Position numbers and translations under genes: made by a program. Shown here one piece after another: positions 1 to 9,959 of a DNA stretch of 64,000 nucleotides. The notes under the pieces are model-generated. The model saw nothing but the letters and a program-made list of their open reading frames with translations, was not told the origin of the DNA and did not search any database. This DNA is from Viscum album. Its lineage: Eukaryota > Streptophyta > Magnoliopsida > Santalales > Viscaceae. Within the stretch, counting starts at the first letter, position 1; each line of letters begins with the position of its first letter. The stretch is from NCBI GenBank assembly GCA_963277665.1, contig OY728165.1, forward strand, positions 1,150,502,050 to 1,150,566,049, given 5' to 3'.

Positions 1-1326
1 TCCCACGAAGCACCTCTCGTGTGCGGTGCGCCAGAATGCACCCTTTTTTTCTGGATATCCATTGCACTCATGTGAGTAGTGCTTTTGACGTGTTTTCCTG
101 AGGGGATCGCATTGGTGCGATGCGCCCGACTGTTTTCGGGGCTGACGCTCGGGATCACGGGATGTCGTTTGGGCGTGAGGCGGTGTTGGCGACTTTTCTG
201 TCGGATATCCATTGGAGGCGAGTAAGTAGTCGATCTCTCATGTTTTTCCGTGATGATTACAACGGTGCGATCTTTTTGGCTGTACGGAGCCTCTTGCGCA
301 ATCTTATTAAATGTGGAGCATGGAAGGTGCTCCAGTGGTGGTTCATCCTACCTGGTTTGTAGAGGACCCTTGGCATGTGATCGCGCACACTTGGGAGAGT
401 GATGTAAATGATTCATGAGATGTGGTTGGTTTTTCCTGGGCCTTTGAGGTGGAGTTGTTACGTCACACCTTCGCATTGACGTTGGGTGTCGTGTGCACGA
501 TAGCCTTTAGGCTAGAACATGGTATACTCTGGGAGTATACGGGAACACTTGGGGGTACATGTGGTTGTTCGTACCTGAGAACTTTTGTACGATTGGTTGG
601 GGTTGAGGTGGGGCCACACATTGTGTGGGCCCCATGTGTGTGTCGTGTTCTACTTTGCGTACTTTAACCTCTCGACTGTGGGGCAGTGACGAGTTGTGGT
701 TTGACGTTCCCCCCGAACTCTCAAGTACGAGGGGCACTTTCCCCATCGAGATGCGTTATTGTGACGCGATCTAAAATCATGCGGGCGAGTCAGTGCCGCC
801 CAAAGCGGATAGTGTCAAGGTGTGGTGATTGAGCCCCTTGGCTTTTGGTTCGAGGAAAACATGCGGGATACTGGACATCGAAGGTGTTTATTTCTGGGAC
901 TGCTGGATACTCTTTTCTTGGGATGATATACGGGATGGAGATCCCCTTACGACATTGTTCGGGCTTCTTTCTGAGCATAAGGATATGTATATACCTTGTT
1001 TCTGGTACCCACTTCTTGGGTTTGGTTACTCTCCTTCCAGGAGAGGCGAAGACGTGTGGGGTATGCCACATGATTTTTGTGTCTAGCTTCTCATGGTTGG
1101 ACGAGTCTACTCTCCTGCTATAGGTAGCGAAGACTCGACAGGAAGTTCATCTTCTCACCGTTTCCAGCTCCTTGTGCCTAGACGAGTCTACCTTCTTTCC
1201 TCTTGCTAGGTTGAGCTGGATTCCTACTGCACTCTCTATGGTACTCCTTTACCTATCTGGTTCGCTCTACTTCTTACCCTTCGGTACCTTCTTTGTTGCT
1301 CCCTAGAGCCTTTGGGGTATCCTACT

Positions 1327-1342
1327 GAGTATTTTTATACTC
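1327..1342 (+). promoter_or_regulatory. Conserved LTR stem-loop, element A 5' LTR copy
   Basis: GAGTAT-TTTT-ATACTC can form a six-base-pair stem with a four-base loop. It is followed by CACCCC and, ten bases after the stem, by a second GGGC...GCTC stem with one decayed pair. Equivalent structures occur in the 3' LTR of A, in the solo LTR and, altered, in the LTRs of elements B and C. Function is unknown. Confidence 0.6.
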
Positions 1343-1607
1343 ACCCCTGCTTGGGCTTTGCTCGCACTTGGTGTGCCCTTGCAGACGATGGATAGGTGCA
1401 GCGTGACTTTAGTGGAGCGTAGGAGCTTGGGAGCTTGGACCGTGTGCGGTGGTCGTGGCCAGGTTCTATGTGGGAGACTTGTCAGCTGTTTCTTTTGTTT
1501 ATTTGTTGCCGGGTTGTGGCATTTTTCTGGTTGGGCACATGTTTTGCCCCTTTTTTCCTTTTTAGCACTTTACTTGTATTGTTTAGAGGTCGATGCACTT
1601 TTGTGGC

Positions 1608-1618
1608 ATATATATAGT
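1608..1618 (+). promoter_or_regulatory. Candidate TATA box in the element A 5' LTR
   Basis: A CATATATATAG run about 215 bases before the LTR end is followed by a long pyrimidine tract (CT-rich, about 1621-1665) and a GT microsatellite near 1680-1698. The same arrangement is at 7619-7629 in the 3' LTR. The position, ahead of a short R/U5, suits the LTR promoter, but the start site is inferred only from this motif. Confidence 0.45.
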
Positions 1619-1825
1619 AGTTTCCCTTTCCTTTTCTTTACTTTTCTTTTCTTTTACTCTGCAATTTTTCATTGAGTGTGTTGTGTGTGTGTGTGTGTCC
1701 AGGTACATAGGCAAAGGCCTCCTCGAGTTGTTGTGCCTTCGGCACTGGTCGCCAGCCCCTGACCTATGGAGGTGGTCTTGGGGTAGTTGCGGCTCGAGCC
1801 CGGAAAGGTTCGGGTCATGATAAAG

Positions 1826-1840
1826 TGGTATCAGAGGTGG
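1826..1840 (+). other. Primer-binding site of element A (initiator Met tRNA type)
   Basis: TGGTATCAGAGGTGG begins three bases after the LTR end. TGGTATCAGAG matches the 3' end complement of plant initiator methionine tRNA, the usual primer of these elements. It fixes the plus orientation and the end of the 5' LTR. Confidence 0.9.
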
Positions 1841-2147
1841 TTTGTTCCTTTGGACGTTGTGCAGACATCCCTAAAGGAGAAATTGGTTGGGATATAGGGA
1901 AACAGTGTTAATGTGTCTCGAGAGCGGCTCTCAGGCCAGGGAGTCCAGTGATGGTGCGATGGCCGACGTATCCATTCACCAGGACCTTGATAACCCGCTT
2001 TTCGACTCGACATTCTGAGACACTTGGTGTAGGTAAAATTTTGTTTGTGCATCACATAGGACTGAGTCTTGACTGTCCTTCTTGAGTCATCTCCCCATCA
2101 TTGTTGTTGTGGTATATACATATATGTTCATCTGACTACGGCACTCC
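1841..2147 (+). other. Untranslated leader of element A
   Basis: This is the stretch between primer-binding site and gag. No other gene is seen. In elements of this type the leader carries dimerisation and packaging signals, but no specific one can be recognised here. Confidence 0.6.
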
Positions 2148-3389
2148 TTGATGATTTTCAGGATGTCTCCACGAAGACAGTCAGCCAAGATACCAGCTTG
2201 GGTGCATAATGACGACCCTGTGAGCTTCAAGGCCACATTCCAGGACCCATCATGTGAGCCCCTTTCTCCGGGTGGGCTAGTGGTAGCACCCCCACCTGTT
2301 GAGCAGCAGACAGTTTCAGCAGAGCAGGCTGAGCTTGAGCGCAGGTTGAGCGCTCTCCGTGAGTTCCAGCGGCAGAGACCGCTGAGGTTCAGTGGTGAGT
2401 CAGACCCTCAGGCAGTAGAGGTTGGGTTAGAGACAGTGTTTAGCCTCTTCAGGATTGTGCAAATGCCGAAAGATCAGAGAGTGGCTTTGGCAGCCACCCT
2501 TTTTCGTGGAGCAGCTTGGCGTTGGTGGAGTCTGGTGACTCAGCTTCTTGACGAGTTGTCGCTTTCGTGGGGCGACTTTCAGTTATTGTTCTGTGAGGAG
2601 TTTTTCCCCTCCTGCTTGCGCTTTGTTCGGATTCAGGAGCTCCTGCAGTTTCAGCAGGGAGGGATGACGGTGACCGAGTACGCGGCTAGTTTTGCAGACC
2701 GTGAACGCCTTTACCCGAACTTGTTCCATGACGACAACATCCGAGCACAGAAGTTTGAGTAGGGTCTCTGCCAAGAGATTCATGCTTTCATAGCACCCTT
2801 GGGAATTTCCACATATTCCAGGGTTCCAGAGCAGGCATTGGTGACAGAGAGATTCCTATCATGTTTTGTGATTGGTAGTGGCAGTGGGCGTGTTGGAACC
2901 GAGACGTCTGCCGCAGCTACTGGGCGTCGGCAAGCAGAACCTCGACGTAGGTGGATTTCTGACAACCGGACTTAGGGGCGTGGTCGTACACTACAGTGGC
3001 GCCGGAGGGCACCAGGGAAGCCCAAGGAGCGCCGGTGTTATGCTTTTGACGGGAAATATCACGTTGCACGAGACTGCCCGACCCGAGTTGCTGAGAGCTT
3101 CGGGCAGGCAGCAGGCGCACCACCACGGTAGAAGAAGCGTCGTGATCGGAGTAGCGGCTAGAGAGGTGGTTCTAGTAGAGGAGCATGAGGAGATGGTAGT
3201 GGGGGACAATCTTATGAGGTCTTCCCATCACCACTAGGCAGTCCATGTCAAGCTCTGGGAGCTGAAAGTTGCGACCGCGGACAGCCGCGAGTTTTGGATG
3301 TCTACGATCCTACAGAGCATGGGATGGTGAGAGGTACCCCTTGTGACTCTTCTACTTTTTGCAGTAGAATTGTTAGGCTCTGCGTGTGA
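2148..3389 (+). pseudogene. gag: gag of element A, broken by in-frame stops
   Basis: Gag forms the virus-like particle and binds the element RNA. One reading frame runs for about 413 codons. Codons 1-204 (2148-2762) are open and hold a retrotransposon gag domain, with the FRGAAWRWW block, an aromatic-rich middle and a MTVTEYAASF block typical of Tekay/Del gag. In-frame TAG stops follow at 2760, 2973 and 3129, with further stops before the final TGA at 3387. The zinc knuckle at 3036-3077 is in the same frame but its second cysteine is phenylalanine, so only three of four CCHC ligands remain. The tail after the knuckle is Arg/Ser/Gly-rich and then has no similarity that I recognise; no protease follows. 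The frame is uninterrupted by shifts, so damage is by point mutation. An ATG at 2163 is an alternative start. Confidence 0.82.
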
Positions 3390-3957
3390 AAGGATTTTCT
3401 CCCTGCTTCTTGTTTGAGGTGTTACCAGGGTGACGCAGGGCGTTGGTGTAACCCTGTGTTGGTAAGGTAAAAGGTGTAGGACCTTTTCTCTTTAGTCGAT
3501 GGTGTTGACTCCTTCGCTCTCCGAGCATGTAAGAGAGTCTTGGTTGCGAGACATCGAATGTGGAAATCTTGTGTGACCAGATAACCTTGGGTGTTCCACC
3601 ATATGGATATTCTGAAGGAAGGAATCACCGGACCTTTTTCCAGGTGCGGGCGGTGATTCCAGTTGCGGCGTGCGATGTAAGGGCTCGTTCAGGGAGGTGA
3701 GCTACCCCGGAGAGCCTTCGGGCCGTTTGAGACCGTGAAAAGGGATGGCAAGGTTTCCTACCGCCTTTCCCTAACCCCAAAGTCTGGAGTGGGTGAACAA
3801 CGTCTGCAAGGGCTGACCTAGCGTGAATAGATCAATCCTTTGGTCTGTGTGCGGTGATGCAGAGCTGTGTGTGGGTTCTTCTGGTTATGGGAAAGCCAGG
3901 TGTGAGCTTAGTACCCTATGTTGCTCCCTAGTTTTGCTTTTCGGGGACGAAAATCTT
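3390..3957 (+). other. Non-coding 3' interior of element A
   Basis: Between the gag stop and the polypurine tract there is no sustained frame and no protease, RT or integrase motif. The sequence TCGGGGACGAAAATCTTGAA near 3941-3960 is the conserved tail that normally follows pol in Tekay-type elements. This suggests that pol was lost while the 3' cis signals were kept. Confidence 0.65.
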
Positions 3958-3971
3958 GAAGGAGGGAATGA
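3958..3971 (+). other. Polypurine tract of element A
   Basis: GAAGGAGGGAA lies directly before the TGTAAGAACCC start of the 3' LTR. Its position and purine content are those of the plus-strand priming site. Confidence 0.85.
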
Positions 3972-4929
3972 TGTAAGAACCCGGTTTTTGCTGTGAAAGA
4001 CTTTGGAATATTCTTGATGATATTCCAGAGCAGCACCTTCAGATGGCGTACGATTCCGATCCCCGGAGTGGCCGAAAATAAATTTTAACTGCGTTCACAC
4101 TAGAAACGCCAAATAAATTGATAAATCCTAAAGGGTGCTTTAGATCAGAGATCCGAGTGTACGGATGGGTCCAGAATGGGGTTTTTACCCTAGGAACGAA
4201 ATAAAGCTTGTCGGCGCGGGATGTTTGGACCCCTCGCTCGCTTTCGGAACGTTAAACGGATAAATTAATTAATTAATTTATTCGTTTAATAGTGAAACGC
4301 AAGTATCTATTAAACAGTGGCTCGGATTGGGATGCTGAGGGCAGCGTTGAGTTTGGAGCATGTCGTTTACCCTAGGAGGGGTGTAAGTTTTGCGGGCGCG
4401 GGTCGTCAGTGAAAAATGGCGCCAGGGGCGTTTTCGTAATTTGGCAGCCACGGGCCCTATGTTTAGTAACTTTTGAACAGGGTATCGGAATAAAATTCGG
4501 AGACCTCCATTGCGCTCGGAGTGTGGGTTTTATCCTAGGGGAGGCTTAACCCCAACCCCACCGAAATTTTGGGTTCAGGGGCATGCCGGGCGGGGGGTTT
4601 AAGTGTTTTCTACTTAAACGCACCCCCCACCCCCTTCTTCTTCTCCTTCTAACTCAAACCCTCCCCCTCTCCTCCAGCTCCGGCGAAGAAATCCGGAGAG
4701 GCACCTTCGGAGAGCCAATTTCGGTAAGGCAGCGGAGTGGCGGCGGACTCCCCGTGAAGCTCCGGGCATCGCCCAAAAGGTAGGACTCGTTTTTGTTTCG
4801 TTTTATTTTTCTCGCAATCTTTGAGCTTAATTTATATCATCAAATTGTTATCTGATCATCGATCGATGCCCATGATCGCGTAGTACGTTCTATGAGCTTT
4901 CCAACGGTTATTTCAGATTCGAAATCCGA

Positions 4930-5400
4930 CCTCTGAGGCCTCCGCAGCGGTCCGGCAAAGATTCGCGGGTTTTTGGGGTTCTCCGGCCGGCGCGGTGGTC
5001 TGGCGATTTCCAGTGGCGGCGGACGGTGGTTCCGGGACGGCGGCAGGGTCTTCGGCGGTGGTCGGCAGGCGGCGACGCTCTCCGGCGGTGGCGGCTGGCG
5101 GCGGTGCTCTCCGGCGGTGGCGGTTGGCGGCGGCGCTCCTCAGCGCGGCGACGCGGCGACCGAGCTCGCCGGAACGGGGCGGCGACCCAGGGTCGCGGCG
5201 CGACCTCGGTGGACAGAGACCCTCGAACCACGGGTCTCCGTGTGGGGGCAGCGGGAACGGCCACCCTGGCCGGTCGGGTGACAGCAGGTCGTGGCCAGCT
5301 GGCCGCAGTGGAGCGGACTGGACCCGCGGCCGGGCCGTGGACCGGCTGTGGGCGGACCAGCCGAACCGGACTGGTCCGGCCCAAGGGGTCCCCCCCCCCT
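4930..5400. repeat. GC-rich simple-sequence core of the element A LTR
   Basis: GGCGGTGGC-like and CGGCGG-like runs are repeated at short and irregular spacing and stand out from the surroundings. A comparable GC-rich core sits at about 16400-17140 in the solo LTR. Overlapping frames on both strands are composition artefacts. Confidence 0.7.
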
Positions 5401-5756
5401 TTTTGGAATTTTCGACGCCCGTAGCTTTCTCTAAGAGCCTCCGTTTTGTGCGTCATCAGCGGTAGCGCAGACCTTGCGTCGGGGGGAATGTTTTGAGATG
5501 GTTCCGGAAATTTTTAATTCCCGAAACGATAGGCCTTGGTGGCGCGACACGTACGTCTAGGGGATTGACGTCATTCCTGTAATATTGTTTTGGACGGAGC
5601 GGACGCGTTCGATGTCCGTTTTGAGTTCCGTCAGCGGCGTTGCGCCCCTGGTACAGAGGCGGAGGTTTCCAAGGCAGTTTCGGGCGTTGAGACTGGATTT
5701 TAGGCATGGGCCCCATGGCCCATCTTTCGAGTTGCGTGCAGCGTTTCACGCCTTTC

Positions 5757-6375
5757 TCACCGGACGTCCGTTCGGGGCTTGCGAGCAGTCAATTCTGGAT
5801 GTTTTTCCGAGGGGATTGCAATGGTGCAATCCGCCCGCTCTAATTCGGCACGATGGTGCGGGGCCCACGAGGGTCGTTTGGGTGTCGATGGTGATTTTCC
5901 ATCTTTATAACCGGACGACCGTTTTGGACAAGTGAATAGTCCATCTTGTGTGCTTTTTCGAGAGGATCGCAACGGTGTGATCCATTCGTTGAGTTTCGGG
6001 ATCGGGATGCGGGTCCCATGATGCACCGCTCGTGTGGGGTGCGCCGGAATGCACCCTTTTTCTCCGGATATCCGTTTCACTCATGTGAGTAGTGCTATTG
6101 ACGTGTTTTCCCGAGGGGATCTCATTGGTGCGATGCGCCCGACGGTTTTTGGGGCCGAGGCTCGGGATCACGGGATGCCGTTTGGGCATGAGGCGGTGTT
6201 GGTGACTTTTCTGTCGGATATCCGTTGGAGGCGAGTAAGTAGTCGATCTCGCATGTTTTTCCGCGAGGATTACAATGGTGCGATCCGTTTGTCTGTGCGG
6301 AGCTTCTTGCGCGATCTTATTAAATGTGGAGCATGGAAGGTGCTCCAATGGTGGTTCGTCCTACCTGGTTTGTAG
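5757..6375 (+). repeat. About four copies of a ~150-bp tandem repeat in the element A LTR
   Basis: CCGGACGTCCGTT-like starts recur near 5760, 5911, 6056 and 6209, and the partner block GAGGGGATCGCA..GTGCGATCC recurs near 5810, 5960, 6113 and 6263, a spacing of about 148-151 bases. In the first copy GGATTGCA-ATGG-TGCAATCC is a perfect eight-pair inverted repeat. The last two units are also present in the partial 5' LTR (about 51-375). Confidence 0.8.
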
Positions 6376-7339
6376 CGGACCCTTGGTGTGTGATCGCACA
6401 CTCTTGGGAGAGTAATGTAAATGATTCACAAGATGTGGTTGGTCGTGCCTGGGCCTTTGAGGTGGAGTTGTTACGTCATGCCTTCGTATTGACACTGGGT
6501 GTCGTGTGCACGATAGCCTTTGGGCTAGAACGAGGTATACTCTGAGAGTATACGGGAACGCTTGGGGGTACATGTGGTTGTTCGTACCTGAGAACGTTTG
6601 TGCCCTTGGTTGGGGTTGAGGTGGGGCCACACGTTGTGTGGGCCTCATGTGTGTGTCGTGTTATGCTTTGCGTACTTTGACCTCTCGACTGCGGGGCAGT
6701 GACGATTTGTCGTTTGACATTCCCCCAGAACTCTCAAGTACGAGGGGCACTTTCCCCACTGAGACGCGTTCTTGTGATGCGATCTAAAATCATGCGGGCG
6801 AGTCAGTGCTGCCCAAAGTGGATAGTGTCAAGGTGTGGTGATTGAGCCCCTTGGCTTGCGGTTCGGGGAAAACATGCGGGATTGTGGGCATCGATGGTGT
6901 TTATTTCTGGGACTACTGGCTACTCTTTTTGTGGGATGAGCTACGGGATGGAGATCCCCTTACGACGTTGTTCAGGCTTCTTGCTGAGCATAAGGATCTG
7001 TATGTACCTTGTTTCCGGTACCCACTTCTTGAGTTTGGTTACTCTCCTTCCAGGAGAGGTGAAGACGTGTGGGGTATGCCATGTGATTTCCGTGTCTAGC
7101 TTCTCGTGGTTGGACGAGTCTACTCTCCTGCTATAGGTAGTGAAGACTCAACGGGAAGTTCATCTTCTCACCATTTCTTGATCCTTGTGCCTGGACAATT
7201 CTACCTTCTTTCCTCTTGTTGGGTTGAGCTGGATTATTACTGCACTCTCTTTGGTACTCCTTTACCTATCTTGTTAGCTCTACTTCTTACCCTTCGGTAC
7301 CTCCTTTTTTGCTCCCTCAAGCCTTCGGGGTATCCTACT

Positions 7340-7376
7340 GAGTATTTTTATACTCACCCCTACTTGGGCTTTGCCC
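7340..7376 (+). promoter_or_regulatory. Paired conserved stem-loops, element A 3' LTR copy
   Basis: The first stem is GAGTAT/ATACTC at 7340-7355 and the second is GGGC-TTT-GCCC at 7366-7376, separated by ten bases that include ACCCC. The same pair with the same spacing is at 18463-18499 in the solo LTR. Function is unknown. Confidence 0.65.
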
Positions 7377-7618
7377 GCACTTGGTGTACCCTTGCAGATG
7401 ATGGACAGGTCGAGCATCACTTCAGTGGAGCGTAGGAGATTGGGAGCTTAGACCGTGTGCGGTGGTCGTGGCCGGTTTCCTAGTGGGAGACCTGTCAGTT
7501 GTTTCTTTTGTTTACCTGTTATCGGGTTGTGGCATTTTTCTTGTTGGGCGCGTGTTTTTCCCCTTTTTCCTTTTCAGCACTTTACTTGTATTGTTTAGAG
7601 GTCGATGCACTTTTGTGG

Positions 7619-7629
7619 TATATATATAT
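7619..7629 (+). promoter_or_regulatory. Candidate TATA box in the element A 3' LTR
   Basis: TATATATATAT is the counterpart of the 5' LTR run at 1608-1618, again followed by a pyrimidine tract and a GT microsatellite. Confidence 0.45.
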
Positions 7630-7839
7630 CAGTTTCCCTTTCCTTTTCTTTACTTGTCTTTTCTTTTACTCTGCACTTTTTCATTGAGTGTGTTGTGTGT
7701 GTGTGTGTGTCCAGGTACTTAGGTAAAGGCCTCCCCGAGTTGTTGTGCCTTCGGCGCTGGTCGCTAGCCCCTGGCCTATGGAGGCGGGCTTGGGGTAGTT
7801 GCGGCTCGAGCCCGGATAGGGTCAGGTCATGACATTAGG

Positions 7840-8312
7840 TGCAATGAAAAGGTTAATTAGGAAAATGAGTGTCCAACAAAGAACTCAACTGAGGGAAAGT
7901 AGCCAGACTATAAGAAAAAAGTGGTGGTTAAATCCTTTGTAACTACTTCAGCAAATGTTGGGCCATCAAATGAAGTAATATCAGGTACACTGTTTGTTTG
8001 TTCAAATTATGCCAATGTGTTGTTTGATTCGTGGTCTATATATTCATTCATTTCTGAGAAGTTTTCTTTTAAATTGGGAATTCCATATCAATATATGAAT
8101 CCAGAAATTATGGTAAAAACACCTATAGGAAATTTTGAAACAAAAATAAATTATAAGAACCTTCCTGTCCTTGTGTGATGAAAAAATCTACCTGCAAACC
8201 TTATCTATTTTCCTCTAATAGAGTTTGATGTTATTTTGGGTATAGATTGGCTTTCTGTTTATCATACTAAGATTGAATGTAGAGATAAAGAGTTTTCTTT
8301 TTAGAAATATTT
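7840..8312 (+). pseudogene. Element C gag end and aspartic protease, broken
   Basis: The retroviral-type protease cuts the polyprotein. The frame from 7840 opens with the second half of a CCHC knuckle (CNEKVN, stop, ENEC), showing that element A inserted within the knuckle. The protease follows in the same frame: the catalytic DSG triplet is DSW at about 8026-8034, within the block LFDSWSIYSFIS, so the active-site glycine is replaced by tryptophan. A pair of stops lies at about 8176-8181, then the conserved LGIDWLS block near 8238-8258 and another stop near 8303. Single-base stops rather than frameshifts account for the damage here. Confidence 0.8.
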
Positions 8313-8439
8313 TCAGTTTGTGTACAGGAATAAACCCTTACTTTTGATAACATATCAGGAAGCTGAGAAACTAGTAAAAGATGGAAATGAATGTTACCAT
8401 GCACATATTGTTGAAAATAAAAGAAGTGTTGAGATTAAT

Positions 8440-9385
8440 GATGTGCCAGTGGTAAATGATTACCTTGATGTTTTTTCTGATAAGTTTCTTGGTATTATAC
8501 CTGATTGGGAAGTTGAATTTACTATTGACTTAGTTTCTAATCTTAAGCGAATTTCAAAACCCCCTTATCGATTGGCTCAAATTGGACTTTTAGAGTTAAA
8601 GAAGAAATTATAGGAGTTATTAGATAAATGTTTCATTCATCATAGCACATCACCATGGGGTGCTTCTGTCTTGTTTGTTAAAAAGACAGATGGTTCAATG
8701 AGACTTTTCATTGATTATAGAGTATTGAATAACATCACTATTAAGAACAAGTATCCTTTGACTCATATCTATGATTTATTTGCTCAGCTCCAGGGAGATC
8801 AGTATTTTTCTAAGATTGATTTGAGTTCGGGGTATCATCAGTTGAAAGTAAAGGAATCATAAATTCTGAAGACTGTGTTTCATACTAGATATGGCTATTA
8901 TGAATTTTTAGTTATGCCTTTTGGTTTAACCAATGCACCCATTGTATTCATTGATATTATAAATAGAATTTTCCGTGGGTTCTTGGACAAGTTTTTGGTT
9001 GTGTTCATTGATGATATTTTGGTTTATTCCAAAAGTAAAGAGGAACATGAAAGTCATTTAAGGGTTTTCTTGTAAACCTTAAAATAAAAGAAACAATTTG
9101 GTAAATTCAACAAGTGTGACTTTTGGTTACAGAAAATTTCTCTCCTTGGTCACATTGTTTCAAAAAATGGAATAATTGCTGATCCTACTAAAACAAAATT
9201 TGTTGAATAATGTCCAAGACCCACAAATATAATCAAGATTCGTAGTTTTCTTGGTTTGGAAGGTTATTACCAGAGGTTTGTTGAAAATTTTCATGGTTAT
9301 CTAGTCCACTGACTAAGTTAATTTGAAAAGGTGTTAAGTTCATTTGGACAAAAGAATGTGATGATTATTTTTAGAAATTTAAAAG
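8440..9385 (+). pseudogene. Element C reverse transcriptase, broken
   Basis: RT copies element RNA into DNA. The frame is the same as the protease up to 9075. Visible blocks are [18 protein letters not shown] (near 8650-8705), [13 protein letters not shown] (near 8812-8850), [14 protein letters not shown] (near 8899-8940) and the catalytic FIDD at about 9004-9015, which is intact. In-frame stops occur near 8611, 8860 and 9073, then the frame is lost through the connection region (ORF 9390-9590 is in another frame), so at least one indel separates RT from RNase H. The RT core is otherwise one of the best preserved domains in the window. Confidence 0.88.
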
Positions 9386-9720
9386 AAGATTGATGAATGA
9401 TCTAGTTTTCGCACTACCTTACAAAAATGGTGAGATTGTAATTTACAGTGAGGATTCGTTGAAAGTAATTGGATGTGTCTTTATGAATAATGATCAGGTA
9501 ATTTCTTATGTTTCACGTCAGTTGAAACCTCATGAGTTAAATTACCCTACACATGATTTGGAATTAGCTGTTGTTGTTTTTACTTTATAAATTTGGAGGC
9601 ATCATTTGTATAGAGTAAAATTTGAAATATATACTGACCACAAATGTTTGAAGTATATATTCACTCAAAAATAATTGAACATGAGGCAGAGGGTATGGAT
9701 GGAATTAATCAAGGATTATG
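9386..9720 (+). pseudogene. Element C RNase H, broken
   Basis: RNase H removes the RNA strand after reverse transcription. The frame 9390-9590 has the block [20 protein letters not shown] followed by ELAVVVFTL, standard for Gypsy RNase H. It is ended by a stop, after which IWRHHLY and YTDHKCLKY blocks continue to about 9665. The first acidic block reads IYSEDSL where the family has a D-[AS]-S core. Confidence 0.8.
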
Positions 9721-9959
9721 TTTGCAAGATCCTTTACCATCTGTGAAAAACAAATAAATTGGTTGTTGCTTTGTGTCGAAAAAGTAATGTTTCATAAACC
9801 ATGCTATGATTGAAACGAGATCCTCTAGTTTTTTATTTGATGAACTTTGGCATAGAAGTTTTTGGTGTAGTAAATTATTCTGTTTTGTTTCAGGTGTCAG
9901 TGAAATCATCCCTATCAGACAAAATAAAGCAAGCACAGAAGGAAGACAGTGAGTTACAA

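Larger units (their letters stand above)
1..1822 (+). repeat. Element A 5' LTR (3' half only)
   Basis: This matches the last 1821 bases of the 3' LTR (6014-7834) along its whole length with very few length changes. The 3' LTR ends in TGACA; this copy ends TGATA at 1822, consistent with a C-to-T change in the terminal CA. The next bases are the primer-binding site, which fixes the boundary. The roughly 2 kb of LTR to the left is outside the window. Open frames in this stretch (for example 422-667 and 1358-1675) have no counterpart as protein families and are treated as chance. Confidence 0.9.
1..7834 (+). mobile_element. Element A: gag-only Ty3/Gypsy-like LTR retrotransposon, 5' end cut by the window
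   Basis: Positions 1-1822 and about 6014-7834 are near-collinear copies of one sequence and are the ends of two LTRs. Between them lie a primer-binding site, a gag reading frame and a polypurine tract in the order expected for a plus-strand element. The interior is only about 2.15 kb, shorter than one 3.86 kb LTR, and holds no protease, RT, RNase H or integrase. This is the architecture of non-autonomous terminal-repeat elements that keep gag (TR-GAG type). A hand comparison of 833-1098 with its partner near 6838-7103 gives about 26 differences in 266 bases, so the LTRs differ by roughly 10%. The element sits inside the gag of element C. Its left flank and target duplication cannot be checked because the 5' LTR starts outside the window. 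Confidence 0.88.
3972..7834 (+). repeat. Element A 3' LTR, complete (3863 bp)
   Basis: It starts TGTAAGAACCC after the polypurine tract and ends TGACA at 7834; its last 1821 bases match the 5' LTR. It contains a GC-rich core (about 4930-5400), four ~150-bp tandem repeats (about 5757-6375), a paired stem-loop block near 7340-7376, a TATA-like run and a pyrimidine tract. Long open frames on both strands of the GC-rich core (for example 4908-5456 minus and 4995-5465 plus) arise from base composition and have no protein-family features. Confidence 0.9.

Noticed and set aside
4908..5465. Long overlapping open frames on both strands (182 aa minus; 156, 132 and 102 aa plus)
   Set aside because: They lie in the GC-rich core of an LTR, overlap in several frames, consist of Arg/Pro/Ala/Gly repeats and are composition artefacts.
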